Below, piece after piece: positions 15,999 through 24,778 of a stretch of 51,065 nt of DNA. Numbering within the stretch: the stretch's first letter is position 1; each line of letters begins with the position of its first letter. The stretch is taken from the NCBI GenBank assembly GCA_050741255.1, contig JBOIEQ010000010.1, forward strand, positions 1-51,065. Direction: 5' to 3'. The notes beneath the pieces were generated by a model, which was not told the origin of the DNA, ran no database searches, and saw only the letters and a program-made list of their open reading frames with translations. Made by a program: the position numbers and the translations under genes. This DNA comes from CAZXNF01 sp050741255. Lineage in GTDB: Bacteria > Pseudomonadota > Gammaproteobacteria > Burkholderiales > SG8-41.

Positions 15999-16586
15999 TC
16001 ATTCCTTCTTCGCGGCGGGCTTGGCCGCGACGAGCGTGGCCTGCTCGATCAGGATGGGCGTCTGCGGCACATCGCCGTGCGGGCCGCGCCGGCCGGTCGG
16101 CGTGCCGGAAATCTTGTTCACGACCTCCATGCCTTTGACGACCTTGCCGAACACCGCGTAGCCGTGCCCGTCCTGCCCCGGGTAGTTCAGCATGCCGTTG
16201 TTGGTCGTGTTGATGAAGAACTGCGCGGTGGCGGAGTTCGGATCGTTGGTGCGCGCCATCGCGAGCCAGCCGGTGTCGTTCTTCAGGCCGTTGTTGGATT
16301 CGATGGGGATCGGCGCCCGCGTCGGTTTCTGCCCCATGTCGGGGGTGAAGCCGCCGGCCTGCACCATGAAGCCGGGGATGACGCGGTGAAAGATGGTGCC
16401 GTTGTAGTGCCCCTCTTTCACGTATTGCAGGAAGTTGGCGACCGATTTCGGCGCCTTGGCCGGATACAGCTCCACCACGATCGTGCCCGCGCTGGTCTTG
16501 AGTTCGACCTGCGGGTCCTGCGCCAGTGCCGCGGCGCTCACGGCAAACCCGAAAAGCAATACAAACAGCTTCGATTTCATGCGCAT
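15999..16586 (-). CDS. ppiA: Periplasmic peptidyl-prolyl cis-trans isomerase A
   Basis: A 195-residue cyclophilin with a clear Sec signal peptide (MRMKSKLFVLLFGFAVSAAA, cut near ALAQ), so the mature enzyme is periplasmic. The core has FHRVIPGFMVQAGG and AQFFINTTNNG. The C-terminus is a short Lys/Ala tail. A second ATG two codons later (MKSK) is an equally possible start. Its neighbour ppiB is its cytoplasmic paralogue; the pair looks like an old tandem duplication with separate addresses. Confidence 0.95.
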   Translation of the reverse strand: MRMKSKLFVLLFGFAVSAAALAQDPQVELKTSAGTIVVELYPAKAPKSVANFLQYVKEGHYNGTIFHRVIPGFMVQAGGFTPDMGQKPTRAPIPIESNNGLKNDTGWLAMARTNDPNSATAQFFINTTNNGMLNYPGQDGHGYAVFGKVVKGMEVVNKISGTPTGRRGPHGDVPQTPILIEQATLVAAKPAAKKE

Positions 16587-16639
16587 ATCCTATGGAAATG
16601 ACGGAAGGAGAACCACCAAAGCGACTACCCCGGGAAAAT

Positions 16640-16667
16640 TGAATCCTGATTCCCGATTCCTGAATCC
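16640..16667. repeat. Four-unit heptamer array between the L,D-transpeptidase gene and ppiA
   Basis: Units TGAATCC, TGATTCC, CGATTCC, TGAATCC, a relaxed form of the CGAATCC type seen in folC. It ends 5 nt from the stop codon of the transpeptidase gene (stop at 16673-16675, minus strand). No inverted partner is visible. Confidence 0.85.
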
Positions 16668-16672
16668 TGCCT

Positions 16673-17941
16673 CTAGGCCGCACCCTCGTAGATGATCTTC
16701 CAGATACCGCCTTCATTCAGCCAGTACTGGCGCTTGCGCATCCTGTTTTCGAGATTGCTGCTCGCGTAGTCCTGTTCGAAGGTGACGACGGCGAGGTCCT
16801 CGCGGCCGGGGTAGAGGAACGCGCTGACGCCCGTCGCCTTGACCTTGATCCATGTCTTGGCGGCGTTGACCGTGCGCTTCTGTTGCGACCACTGTTCGAG
16901 ATTCTGCTTTCCGGCCGAGAAGCCGGGGGCGTAGTGGGCGAGGTAACGCCCGCTGTCGAGGCTTTCCCAGTCCTGCCGCCACTGCTCGAAACGGCCGATG
17001 AAGTCGGCGCGCGTCTTGCGCATCGCGTCGGAGGCCACCCACTCGATGCCACTGGAGATGATGACCGGGGTGGAACCGACCTGCACCTGCTTGGCGATCG
17101 CCTCGAAGTCCTGATTGGTGAGCGCAACGCAGCCGTCGCTCGCCCGTGGCGGCCGGCTGTAGGTGTCGTAGGGCACGCCGTGCAGCCAGATGCCGTTACC
17201 CTCGCGGCCTTCGCGCTTGTCCCATTCGTTCGGGTAGTTGATGGGCAGCGCGCCCACGCCGTAGAGCTCCGCCTGCTTGCCGTAGAGGACGTCCAGGCGC
17301 TCGCGCGGGAGGCTGCCGGTGACGTGATAGACGCCGAGCGGCGTGCGCTTGTCGCCGGAACGCGTTTTGTCGGAGCCATTCTTGCCGCTGGTCACGTAGT
17401 AGTCGGAGACCAGCTTGGGCTCACCGTTCACGTTTTGGAAGACGAACAGCGTCGAGCGCCCGGTATCCACCACCATCGCGTATTTCTGTTCAGGCGCCAT
17501 CTGCAGCAGGTAGCGTGGCACGCGGTCGGCCGGGCGCTCCTGGGCGTAGCGGGCGAGGCGGGCGCGCGCTTCCTCGCGCAGGTCCGCGACGCGGTCGGCC
17601 GGCACGTTCTGGGCCGCGCCGATGTTGGAGATCGGCCGCGCGCGGGCCATCAACAGGTCGCCCTTGATCAGGTGGGCCAGCCGGAAGTTGGGATAGCGCG
17701 CGATGACGCGGTCGATTTCGGCGGTGGCGATGTCGAGCTGGTTGCGGGCGATGGCGTTCAGGGTGGCGACGAGCAGCGCTTCCGGCGCGGTATCGGCCAG
17801 CATGGGCGCCGCGCGGCCCCCCAGGGGATTGGGGACCGCCTGCGGCACGGCGGGCGGCGCAAGCAGTACGAAAGCGGCGATCCCGGCGGCGCTCGCCGCG
17901 GCGCCCAAGCGGGTCAGCAGGCGCAACTTCCTAAGAGCCAA
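16673..17941 (-). CDS. L,D-transpeptidase (YkuD) with NTF2-like C-terminal domain
   Basis: The 422-residue protein starts with a signal sequence or anchor (hydrophobic residues 13-29), then a helical region that may be a degenerate TPR (about 50-150), and a YkuD domain (about 153-297). The catalytic set is complete: His254, Ser268 and Cys271 (SDGCVALTN). YkuD enzymes form or edit 3-3 cross-links in peptidoglycan or attach proteins to it. A C-terminal segment (about 310-422) ending WKIIYEGAA looks like an NTF2/SnoaL fold and resembles the end of the upstream TPR protein. The gene overlaps that protein's 3' end by 11 nt, so the two are coupled. Confidence 0.9.
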   Translation of the reverse strand: MALRKLRLLTRLGAAASAAGIAAFVLLAPPAVPQAVPNPLGGRAAPMLADTAPEALLVATLNAIARNQLDIATAEIDRVIARYPNFRLAHLIKGDLLMARARPISNIGAAQNVPADRVADLREEARARLARYAQERPADRVPRYLLQMAPEQKYAMVVDTGRSTLFVFQNVNGEPKLVSDYYVTSGKNGSDKTRSGDKRTPLGVYHVTGSLPRERLDVLYGKQAELYGVGALPINYPNEWDKREGREGNGIWLHGVPYDTYSRPPRASDGCVALTNQDFEAIAKQVQVGSTPVIISSGIEWVASDAMRKTRADFIGRFEQWRQDWESLDSGRYLAHYAPGFSAGKQNLEQWSQQKRTVNAAKTWIKVKATGVSAFLYPGREDLAVVTFEQDYASSNLENRMRKRQYWLNEGGIWKIIYEGAA

Positions 17942-19019
17942 TGCGCTCTTCCTGGATCAGCCAGCGGCCACTGTTCTTGACCAGCACCAGTGTCTTGGTG
18001 CTGACCATCTTGGTGCCGCCCGAGCGGTAGTTCTGGCGGAAAGTGACCGCGACGCGATTGTCGGCGGTCTGCGTGACCTTGGGCGCTTCGACCGCGACCT
18101 CGATCTTGCGTGGCTTGGCGATGCGCACGCGGCGGGTGTTCTCCCAGTCGGCGCGCGATTCGCCGGCCGGCACCTTGAAGTCCGGCGCGTAGGCCGCGAG
18201 GTAGCCATTCACGTCGTTGCCGGCCCAGGCCTTCGCCCATTGGTTGACTACGCGCAGCGCCTCCGCCGATGCCGCCGAAGTGTCTGCGGATTTGCCGGCG
18301 TCCGCTTTCGGCTCGGCCTTGGGTTCAGGCTTCGCGGCGACGGCAGGTTTCTCCGGGGCCTTGTCCACGGCCTTGGGCGCAGGCGGCGGGGCGGCGGGCG
18401 CCGTGGCGACGACGAGCGGTGCGGTAGTCTTCGGATCGGCCTTGGCCTCCTTGGCCGGCACCGGCTTGCCGCGCGGCGCCGAGGTCGAGAACAGATCCTT
18501 GATCAGGTTCAGCTTGGTCTGCGCGGAAGCATTGGCCTTGTCGAGCGCGAGCGCCTTGTCGTAGGCCTGCGAAGCCATCTTGGCGTAGATGTCGCCGAGG
18601 TTCTCGTGCGCGGTGGCGTAGCTGGGGTGCGTGCGGATCGCCATCTCGAGCGCCGCGCGCGCCTTGTCGTACTGGCCCTGCGAGGCGTACAGCACGGCGA
18701 GGTTGTTGTACGGCTCCGGCAACTCGGGGTAGTCCTCGGCGAGCGACTGGAACACCTTGATGGCGTCCACCTGCTTGTTCTGCTCGGTGAGGATGAGGCC
18801 CTTGAGGAAACGGGCGCGTGCATCGCGCGGATTGGCCTTGATGGCCGCATCCGCCTTGTCGAGTGCCGCAGGGTAGCTGCCTTGCTTGAACAGGCGCGAC
18901 GCTTCGCTGTAATCGTCGCTTTGCGCGGCAGCGGGCGCCATCGCCAGCACGCCCAGCGTGAGCGCGATGCAGAGCTTGCGGAGAGCGACGACGGCGACGG
19001 CCATGGAGCGCGCATTCAT
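17931..19019 (-). CDS. Exported TPR protein with NTF2-like C-terminal domain
   Basis: The 362-residue product has a signal peptide (cut near APAAAQ), TPR repeats (about residues 36-170), a Lys/Ala/Pro linker and an NTF2-like domain (about 250-362, ending SGRWLIQEERIGS). The last domain resembles the C-terminus of the next gene's L,D-transpeptidase. Coupling (11-nt overlap) and the shared domain suggest both work on the same envelope process, possibly as scaffold and enzyme; that is inference. Two starts are possible (19019 and 19004); 19019 gives the basic n-region expected of a signal peptide. Confidence 0.85.
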   Translation of the reverse strand: MNARSMAVAVVALRKLCIALTLGVLAMAPAAAQSDDYSEASRLFKQGSYPAALDKADAAIKANPRDARARFLKGLILTEQNKQVDAIKVFQSLAEDYPELPEPYNNLAVLYASQGQYDKARAALEMAIRTHPSYATAHENLGDIYAKMASQAYDKALALDKANASAQTKLNLIKDLFSTSAPRGKPVPAKEAKADPKTTAPLVVATAPAAPPPAPKAVDKAPEKPAVAAKPEPKAEPKADAGKSADTSAASAEALRVVNQWAKAWAGNDVNGYLAAYAPDFKVPAGESRADWENTRRVRIAKPRKIEVAVEAPKVTQTADNRVAVTFRQNYRSGGTKMVSTKTLVLVKNSGRWLIQEERIGS

Positions 19020-19027
19020 TGTGTTAT

Positions 19028-19043
19028 AATTTTCGCGAAAATT
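19028..19043. promoter_or_regulatory. Perfect 16-bp palindrome in the divergent promoter region
   Basis: AATTTTCGCGAAAATT is an exact palindrome between cysS (+) and the TPR gene (-). TATAAT at 19025-19030 overlaps it on the plus strand; on the minus strand TTGATA (19051-19056) could be a -35 17 bp from AAAATT. An AT-rich palindrome over divergent promoters could be an operator. Confidence 0.45.
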
Positions 19044-19066
19044 TAAGGCTTATCAAGGTGTTAAAG

Positions 19067-19084
19067 GCGTTACTTCAATAACGC
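19067..19084 (+). other. Small hairpin in the cysS leader
   Basis: GCGTTA / TAACGC around a 6-nt loop. The rest of the 177-nt stretch between the TPR gene and cysS shows no gene and no T-box-like feature. Confidence 0.4.
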
Positions 19085-19196
19085 AATTCTACCAACTTCC
19101 CCGCCCGTTTTGGAACAGCCTGCCCCATGCCCGCCGGGGCCGCTTTTCAGGCATTTTTGACCAACCACGATTCCGCCGCCGCCCGCCGGCCCCGCC

Positions 19197-20567
19197 ATGC
19201 TGACCCTACACAACACGCTGACCCGGCGCAAAGAGCCCTTCAAACCGCTGGTGCCGGGCCAGGTCCGGCTCTACGTCTGCGGCATGACCGTCTACGACTA
19301 TTGCCACCTCGGCCATGCCCGGGTGATGGTGGTATTCGACATCGTCGTGCGCTGGCTGCGGGCCATGGGCTACGCCGTGACCTACGTGCGGAACATCACC
19401 GACATCGACGACAAGATCATCAAGCGCGCCGCCGAAAACGGCGAGACCATGGCGGCGCTGACGCAGCGCTTCATCGATGCGATGCACGAGGACTCCGACG
19501 CGCTGGGCATCATCCCGCCCGACCATGAGCCGCGCGCCACCGAATACGTCGCGCAGATGCTCGACATCATCGCCACGCTGGAAAAGAAGGGCCTGGCCTA
19601 CACGGCGCCCGACGGCGACGTGAATTACTCGGTGCGGGATTTTCCCGGCTACGGCAAGCTCTCCGGCAAGACGCTGGAAGACCTGCGCGCCGGCGAGCGG
19701 GTGGAAATCACGCAGGCCAAGCGCGATCCGCTGGACTTCGTGCTGTGGAAGCGCGCCAAGCCGGGCGAGCCGGAGTGGGCGAGCCCGTGGGGCGCGGGGC
19801 GTCCCGGCTGGCACATCGAGTGCTCGGCGATGTCCTCCGCGCTGCTCGGCAAGCACTTCGACATCCACGGCGGCGGCCAGGACCTGCAATTTCCCCACCA
19901 CGAAAACGAGATCGCGCAGTCCGAGGGCGCGAACGGCGGCACCTTCGTCAACGCCTGGATGCACAACGGCTTCGTGCGGGTGGACGACGAGAAGATGTCG
20001 AAGTCGCTCGGCAACTTTTTCACCGTGCGCGAGATCCTCGCCAAGTACGATCCCGAGGTGGTGCGTTTCTTCATTGCGCGCGCCCACTACCGCAGTCCGC
20101 TCAACTATTCCGACCAGCACCTCGACGATGCCAAGGCGGGCCTCACGCGCCTCTACACGGCGCTGAACGGCGTCGCAGCGCCGGCGGGCACTGTGGACTG
20201 GAACCAGCCGCAGGCGGCAGTGTTCAAGGCCGCGATGGAAGACGATTTCAACACGCCGGAAGCGGTGGCCGTGCTGTTCGATCTCGCGAACGAGCTGAAC
20301 AAGACCCGCGCGCCGCAGACCGCGGCGCTGCTCAAGTCTCTGGCGGGGCTGCTCGGCCTGCTGCAGCGGGATCCGGAGACGTTTCTCAAGGCGGGTCCGG
20401 CGCAGGGTGACTGGACGCCGGAGCGCATCGAGGCGGCGATCGTGGCGCGCATTGCCGCCAAGAAAGCAAAAAACTTCGGCGAGGCGGACCGCATCCGCGA
20501 CGAACTGAAGGCGGCAGGCGTCATCCTCGAGGACAGCGCCAGGGGCACGACCTGGCGGCGCGACTAG
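19197..20567 (+). CDS. cysS: Cysteinyl-tRNA synthetase
   Basis: CysS charges tRNA-Cys. The 456-residue class I enzyme has HLGH (residues 37-40) in place of HIGH, and KMSKS at 266-270. Zinc ligands Cys28, Cys209, His234 and Glu238 stand at the same positions as in E. coli. The C-terminal DALR-type anticodon region ends in TTWRRD. The leader is about 150 nt long. The 3' end overlaps the convergent mug-like gene by 4 nt. Confidence 0.98.
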   Translation: MLTLHNTLTRRKEPFKPLVPGQVRLYVCGMTVYDYCHLGHARVMVVFDIVVRWLRAMGYAVTYVRNITDIDDKIIKRAAENGETMAALTQRFIDAMHEDSDALGIIPPDHEPRATEYVAQMLDIIATLEKKGLAYTAPDGDVNYSVRDFPGYGKLSGKTLEDLRAGERVEITQAKRDPLDFVLWKRAKPGEPEWASPWGAGRPGWHIECSAMSSALLGKHFDIHGGGQDLQFPHHENEIAQSEGANGGTFVNAWMHNGFVRVDDEKMSKSLGNFFTVREILAKYDPEVVRFFIARAHYRSPLNYSDQHLDDAKAGLTRLYTALNGVAAPAGTVDWNQPQAAVFKAAMEDDFNTPEAVAVLFDLANELNKTRAPQTAALLKSLAGLLGLLQRDPETFLKAGPAQGDWTPERIEAAIVARIAAKKAKNFGEADRIRDELKAAGVILEDSARGTTWRRD

Positions 20568-21130
20568 CGCCCCCGTTTTTGATCGCGTGTTTCGTCGCGC
20601 AGCGCGGCGAGTTTCCGGTACCAGTCCGTCAGCACGGCCAGCGAGAACGCCGCATTCGCCGGGCTCGGGTTGGGCGTCACGAACACCTGTGCCGTACCGA
20701 TCTGTTCAGGCTGCAACCCGAACATCGTTTTCCGCCGCACGCCCTCCGCGTGCCGCAGGTAATGTTCCCACGCCAGCTTGCCGTGGAACCAGGCGATGCG
20801 CGGCGGCTGGCGCAGCAGTTTCCCCTTCAGCAGTGGTGCCCATTCCGCGAAATCCGCGGTCTTGAGGTCGTGCGCGCCGCGGCTGGGCCGTTTCACCACG
20901 TCCGTGAAGCCGATGCGCCAGGTGTCGCGCAGGATCTGCATCGCCGCCCGGCCAGGCACGAGCGGCGCGGGCGTCAGTCCCGAGGCATTGAACGCCGGCC
21001 AGAAACGGTTCTGCGGCCGGGCAAAGTAGAACCCGTGTTCGACGGAATAGAGGGATGGGTTGAGGCCGATCGAGACGATGTCGAGATCCGGCGCCAGAGT
21101 GTCGGCGAGCGTTGCGGCGGACTTGGCCAT
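20564..21130 (-). CDS. mug: Mug-type mismatch-specific uracil-DNA glycosylase
   Basis: The 188-residue protein has the family-2 UDG (Mug/TDG) active-site motif as GLNPSLYS (about residues 22-29), followed by GFYFARPQNRFWPAF, and a C-terminal NPSPANA loop where Mug has its NPSG intercalation loop. Mug/TDG enzymes remove uracil, thymine or ethenocytosine mispaired with guanine. The Asn of motif 1, which activates the water, is present. The C-terminal tail is basic. It converges on cysS with a 4-nt overlap. The family is clear; substrate range is not. Confidence 0.88.
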   Translation of the reverse strand: MAKSAATLADTLAPDLDIVSIGLNPSLYSVEHGFYFARPQNRFWPAFNASGLTPAPLVPGRAAMQILRDTWRIGFTDVVKRPSRGAHDLKTADFAEWAPLLKGKLLRQPPRIAWFHGKLAWEHYLRHAEGVRRKTMFGLQPEQIGTAQVFVTPNPSPANAAFSLAVLTDWYRKLAALRDETRDQKRGR

Positions 21131-21140
21131 GACGGCCGCA

Positions 21141-21169
21141 TTCTGGCACGCGGGGTCGCGTGCTAGGAT
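21141..21169 (+). promoter_or_regulatory. Promoter of the nucleoside transporter gene
   Basis: -35 TTCTGG (21141-21146), a 17-nt spacer and an extended -10 TGCTAGGAT (21161-21169). Transcription would begin near 21176. This decides the start of the next gene: the GTG at 21160 lies upstream of the RNA. Confidence 0.6.
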
Positions 21170-21207
21170 GGTTCACGGATCTTTTCGCTTTTGAAAGTGA
21201 TATCGCT

Positions 21208-22464
21208 GTGACGCCCGCCCTGCAAAGCGCCCTCGGTTACCTGCTGCTGCTCGCGCTGGCCTGGCTGATCAGCGAGCGCCGGCGCGCCGTGCCGTGGCGG
21301 CTGGTCGCGGGCGGCGTGGCCCTCCAGCTGGTGCTGACGCTGCTCCTGCTCAAGCTGCCGCCGGTGCAGGGCGCCTTCCTCGCGCTGAACGACGCGCTGC
21401 TCGCGCTGGAGCGCGCGACCCAGGCCGGCACCGCGTTCGTCTTCGGTTTCCTGGGCGGCGGCCCCGCGCCGTTTGCCGAGACCAATCCCGCCGCGAGCTT
21501 TACGCTCGCCTTCCGCGCGCTGCCGGTCGTGCTGGTGGTCAGCGCGCTGACCTCGTTGTTGTTCTACTGGCGCGTGCTGCCGGCGATCGTGCGCGCGCTG
21601 TCGGCGCTGCTGGAGCGGGTGCTCGGCGTCGGCGGTGCCGTCGGCCTGTCGGCGGCGGCGAATGTATTCGTCGGCATGGTGGAGGCGCCGCTGTTCGTGA
21701 AGCCGTACCTGCGCGCGATGAGCCGCGGCGAACTGTTCATGGTGATGACCGGCGGCATGGCCGGCATCGCCGGCACGGTCATGGTGCTCTATGCCTCGGT
21801 GCTGGGACCCGTGATCCCGGCCGCGATGGGGCACATCCTGGCGGCGTCTATCCTGTCCGCGCCGGCCGCGCTGGTCGTCGCGGCGCTGATGGTGCCGCCG
21901 GAAGGCGCGCCCACCTCGGGTCGGCTGACGGTGCCGTCGTCCGCCACGAGCAGCATGGACGCGATCACGCGCGGCACGCTCGACGGCCTGGCGCTGCTGC
22001 TCAACATCGTCGCGCTGCTGCTGGTGCTGGTCGCGCTGGTGACCCTCGTCAATCTGGGGCTCGCGCTGGTGCCAGAGATCGGCGGGACGCCGGTGACGCT
22101 GCAGCGGCTGTTCGGGTTCGTGCTGGCACCGATCGCCTGGCTCGTCGGCGTGCCGTGGAACGAAGCCGCGGTCGCCGGCCAGTTGCTCGGCACCAAGACC
22201 GTACTGAATGAGTTCATCGCCTATATCGATCTCGCGCAACTCCCGCCGGAGGCTTTATCGCCGCGCAGCCGCCTCGTGATGACCTACGCGCTGTGCGGCT
22301 TTGCGAATTTCGGCAGCCTCGGCATCCTGCTCGGCGGGCTGACGGCGATGGCGCCGGAGCGCCGCGACGAGATCGTGGCGCTGGGGTTGCGCACGCTGGC
22401 GTCCGGCACGCTCTCGACCTGCGCCACCGGGGCGATGGTGGGGATGTTCTGGAGCGGTGGCTGA
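21208..22464 (+). CDS. nupC: Concentrative nucleoside transporter (CNT/NupC family)
   Basis: A 418-residue inner-membrane protein with about ten hydrophobic segments. Family marks include GLSAAANVFVGMVEAPLF (the binding-site EAP loop), GGMAGIAGTVM, GTKTVLNEFIAY with the conserved N-E pair, and CGFANFGSLGILLGG. CNT carriers import nucleosides with protons or sodium. The frame opens at a GTG at 21160, but the promoter's -10 box covers that point, so the GTG at 21208 (after GAAAGTGAT) is chosen. Substrate preference cannot be read from sequence. Confidence 0.9.
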   Translation: MTPALQSALGYLLLLALAWLISERRRAVPWRLVAGGVALQLVLTLLLLKLPPVQGAFLALNDALLALERATQAGTAFVFGFLGGGPAPFAETNPAASFTLAFRALPVVLVVSALTSLLFYWRVLPAIVRALSALLERVLGVGGAVGLSAAANVFVGMVEAPLFVKPYLRAMSRGELFMVMTGGMAGIAGTVMVLYASVLGPVIPAAMGHILAASILSAPAALVVAALMVPPEGAPTSGRLTVPSSATSSMDAITRGTLDGLALLLNIVALLLVLVALVTLVNLGLALVPEIGGTPVTLQRLFGFVLAPIAWLVGVPWNEAAVAGQLLGTKTVLNEFIAYIDLAQLPPEALSPRSRLVMTYALCGFANFGSLGILLGGLTAMAPERRDEIVALGLRTLASGTLSTCATGAMVGMFWSGG

Positions 22465-22470
22465 GTCCCT

Positions 22471-23091
22471 TCAGGACAGCGGACCGTCCACGATCTGCTT
22501 GAAGGCGGGGCGCGCCTGCAGGCGCTGGTAGAACGCCTCGACGTGCGGCAGCGGCGGGCGTTTCGCAGGTACGTTGAACCAGCGCTGCACGATGCAGCCG
22601 ATCGGTATGTCGCCCATCGAGAAGGCGTCACCGGTGACCCACGGCCGGTCGGCGAGGTGCGCATCGAGCATCGCGAGGATCTCACCGAGCTTGAGGACGG
22701 CGGCATCGATTTCCGCCATGTTGCGTTTTTCCGGCGGCGTGCGGACCAGGCCCCAGAACACGGTGCGCGTCGGCGGCCAGACCGCGGTGGCGACCCAGTC
22801 CATCCAGCGGTCGGCGTCGGCCGCGGCCTGCGGATCGGCGGGGAGCAGCGTGTCCATGCCGTGCTGGCGCGCGAGGTAGCGCACGATGGCGTGCGATTCC
22901 CACAGCACCAGCGCGCCGTCCCGGACCACCGGCACCAGCCCGTTCGGGTTCATGCGCTTGAATTCCGGCGTGTTGTTGACGCCGTACTGCATGCCGGCGT
23001 CGATGCGGTCGTAGGGCACCTTCATCTCGGCGCAGGCCCACAGTACTTTCTGCACGTTGATCGAGTTTGTTCTACCCCAGATGGTGAGCAT
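22471..23091 (-). CDS. Glutathione S-transferase family protein
   Basis: The 206-residue protein starts MLTIWGRTNSINVQK, a thioredoxin-like N-terminal domain in which Ser10 is a candidate for activating glutathione. The cis-proline stretch NPNGLVPVV and the ESHAIVRYLA glutathione-contact motif follow, then an all-helical C-terminal domain. An open frame upstream to 23874 is the shadow of the Bug receptor gene; the ATG at 23091 fits the family start. It converges on nupC with 6 nt between the stops. The reaction is unknown. Confidence 0.92.
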   Translation of the reverse strand: MLTIWGRTNSINVQKVLWACAEMKVPYDRIDAGMQYGVNNTPEFKRMNPNGLVPVVRDGALVLWESHAIVRYLARQHGMDTLLPADPQAAADADRWMDWVATAVWPPTRTVFWGLVRTPPEKRNMAEIDAAVLKLGEILAMLDAHLADRPWVTGDAFSMGDIPIGCIVQRWFNVPAKRPPLPHVEAFYQRLQARPAFKQIVDGPLS

Positions 23092-23325
23092 GTCGTCTTC
23101 CTTGGGCCGTCGTCGTTTTTTGGCGGCTTGTGCCACGGGATATTTGCCGCTGCGGTGTATGGAAGTGTAGCGCACCGGGCGCGCGCGAGCCGAAATCGCT
23201 GCCGCCGGATGTCCACTATCATCAATAGGCATACTGCAATGCCTGCTGGTTGTTTGAGTTTCCACCGGTATCGGGGTTATGGTTCCGTCAGGCGGCCAAC
23301 AGACCGCAATGCCAGGAGGAAAAAA

Positions 23326-24306
23326 ATGAACCACTTTCACCATGCCGCGGTGCGGCTGTGCGCGGGCGCGGCCATGCTTGCCACAGGTATTGCCGCGGAT
23401 GCCGCGGATGCGTATCCGGCCAGGCCGGTCAGGATGGTGGTGCCCTTTGCGGCGGGCGGCGGCCTCGACGTCATCGCCCGCGCGATGAGCAACAAGTACA
23501 ACCAGTCCATGGGCCAGACGGTGATCGTCGACAATCGCGGCGGCGGCAACGGCACCATCGGCGTCGACATCGTCAGCAAGGCGGCGCCGGACGGCTACAC
23601 GATACTGTTCACGACCAACGCGCCCGTCGTGATCAACCCCCACATGATGAAGGTGCCGTACGACCCGATGAGGGATCTGGCGCCGGTCAGCCACGTCGCG
23701 GCGCTGCCGTTCGTGCTGATCACGCATCCCTCGGTGCCCGCGAAGAACGTCAGCGAACTGGTCGCGCTGGCCAAAACAAAACCCGGGATGACCTATTCGT
23801 CGTCGGGCGCGGGGGGCGGCGCGCACCTCTCGGGCGAGATGCTGAAATCCGTCACCAGGATCGACATCGTGCACATTCCCTACAAGGGCAACGGCCCGGC
23901 GATGATCGCGCTGGTCGGCGGGGAGGTGCAGTTCGGTTTTGCGAGCGTGCTGACGTCCGTTCCGCTGATCAAGCAGGGCCGGGTGCGGGCGCTCGCGCTG
24001 ACGAGCAGCAAGCGGTCGTCGTCGTTGCCGGACGTACCGACCGTCGCCGAGACGCCCGGCCTGGCGGGCTTCGAGACCGACCTCTGGTACGGGTTGCTGG
24101 CGCCCGCGAAGACCGATCCGAAGATCGTCGACCGGCTGTACCAGGAAACGAAGCGCGTACTGGCCCAGGACGATTTCCGGAACCAGTTCGAACCGACGGG
24201 GGTGATCCTGACCGGCACGACGCCGCAGGAGTTCTCGAAGATGATGCAGTCCGACCTGACCAAATGGGCGGCCGTGATCAAGGCCGCCGGCGCCACCATC
24301 GACTGA
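23326..24306 (+). CDS. Bug/TctC-type periplasmic solute receptor
   Basis: The 326-residue protein has a signal peptide (cut near AADAADA) and the Bug-family landmarks YPARPVRMVVPFAAGG, NRGGGNGTIG and LPDVPTVAE. Bug receptors bind carboxylates or similar small molecules and are very numerous in Burkholderiales, many without a linked TctAB membrane transporter, as here. A strong ribosome site AGGAGGA lies 5 nt before the ATG and fixes the start. The ligand is unknown. The next genes encode subunits of a molybdenum hydroxylase, but on the opposite strand. Confidence 0.93.
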   Translation: MNHFHHAAVRLCAGAAMLATGIAADAADAYPARPVRMVVPFAAGGGLDVIARAMSNKYNQSMGQTVIVDNRGGGNGTIGVDIVSKAAPDGYTILFTTNAPVVINPHMMKVPYDPMRDLAPVSHVAALPFVLITHPSVPAKNVSELVALAKTKPGMTYSSSGAGGGAHLSGEMLKSVTRIDIVHIPYKGNGPAMIALVGGEVQFGFASVLTSVPLIKQGRVRALALTSSKRSSSLPDVPTVAETPGLAGFETDLWYGLLAPAKTDPKIVDRLYQETKRVLAQDDFRNQFEPTGVILTGTTPQEFSKMMQSDLTKWAAVIKAAGATID

Positions 24307-24327
24307 GGGTGGCGTTCCCGCGGGGGA

Positions 24328-24771
24328 TCAGCCTCCGGACAGGTGGGCGTTGAAGCGTTCGAAAAAGGCTTCGGCGGTTTTCTTGGCGACGCCGTCGACC
24401 AGCCGCTGGCCGACCTGCGCGAGCTTGCCGCCGATCGTGGCCTGCGCGGAATAGGAGAGGCGCGTGCCGCTGCCTTCGGGCGCCAGCCCCACCTGCGCTT
24501 CGCCCTTGGCGAAACCGGCGACGCCGCCTTGGCCCTCGAACACGAGCCGGTAGGCGTCGGGCGGGTTCACGTCGGCGAGCGTGATCTTGCCCTTGAACTT
24601 GGCACTCACCGGGCCGACTTTCGCGGTCATCACAAGGTCGTACTGGTCGTCCGACACCCTGGTCATGCTGTCACAGCCGGGAATGCAGAGTTTCAGCACC
24701 TCGGGGTCGGTGATTGCCGCCCAGGTGCGGTCCTGCGGCTGGGGAATAAGCTGGGTGCCGGTGAATTCCAT
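24328..24771 (-). CDS. coxG: CoxG-like SRPBCC protein
   Basis: The 147-residue protein begins MEFTGTQLIPQPQDRTWAA and has the SRPBCC (START-like) pattern of CoxG: IPGCDSM, then GQGGVAGFAKGEAQVGL, and ends with an amphipathic helix. In CO-oxidising bacteria CoxG helps anchor or mature CO dehydrogenase at the membrane; homologues occur with many molybdenum hydroxylases. A longer frame to 24858 is translated repeat and spacer. It follows coxM on the same strand, separated by an inverted pair of GTGAGGG arrays. Confidence 0.88.
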   Translation of the reverse strand: MEFTGTQLIPQPQDRTWAAITDPEVLKLCIPGCDSMTRVSDDQYDLVMTAKVGPVSAKFKGKITLADVNPPDAYRLVFEGQGGVAGFAKGEAQVGLAPEGSGTRLSYSAQATIGGKLAQVGQRLVDGVAKKTAEAFFERFNAHLSGG

Positions 24772-24778
24772 TGGATCG

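Noticed and set aside
19044..19196. T-box leader for cysS
   Set aside because: No T-box motif or long structured leader is visible, only a 6-bp hairpin; T-boxes are also rare in proteobacteria.
21160..21207. Longer nupC start at the GTG at 21160
   Set aside because: The extended -10 box TGCTAGGAT (21161-21169) covers this codon, so it would lie upstream of the transcript.
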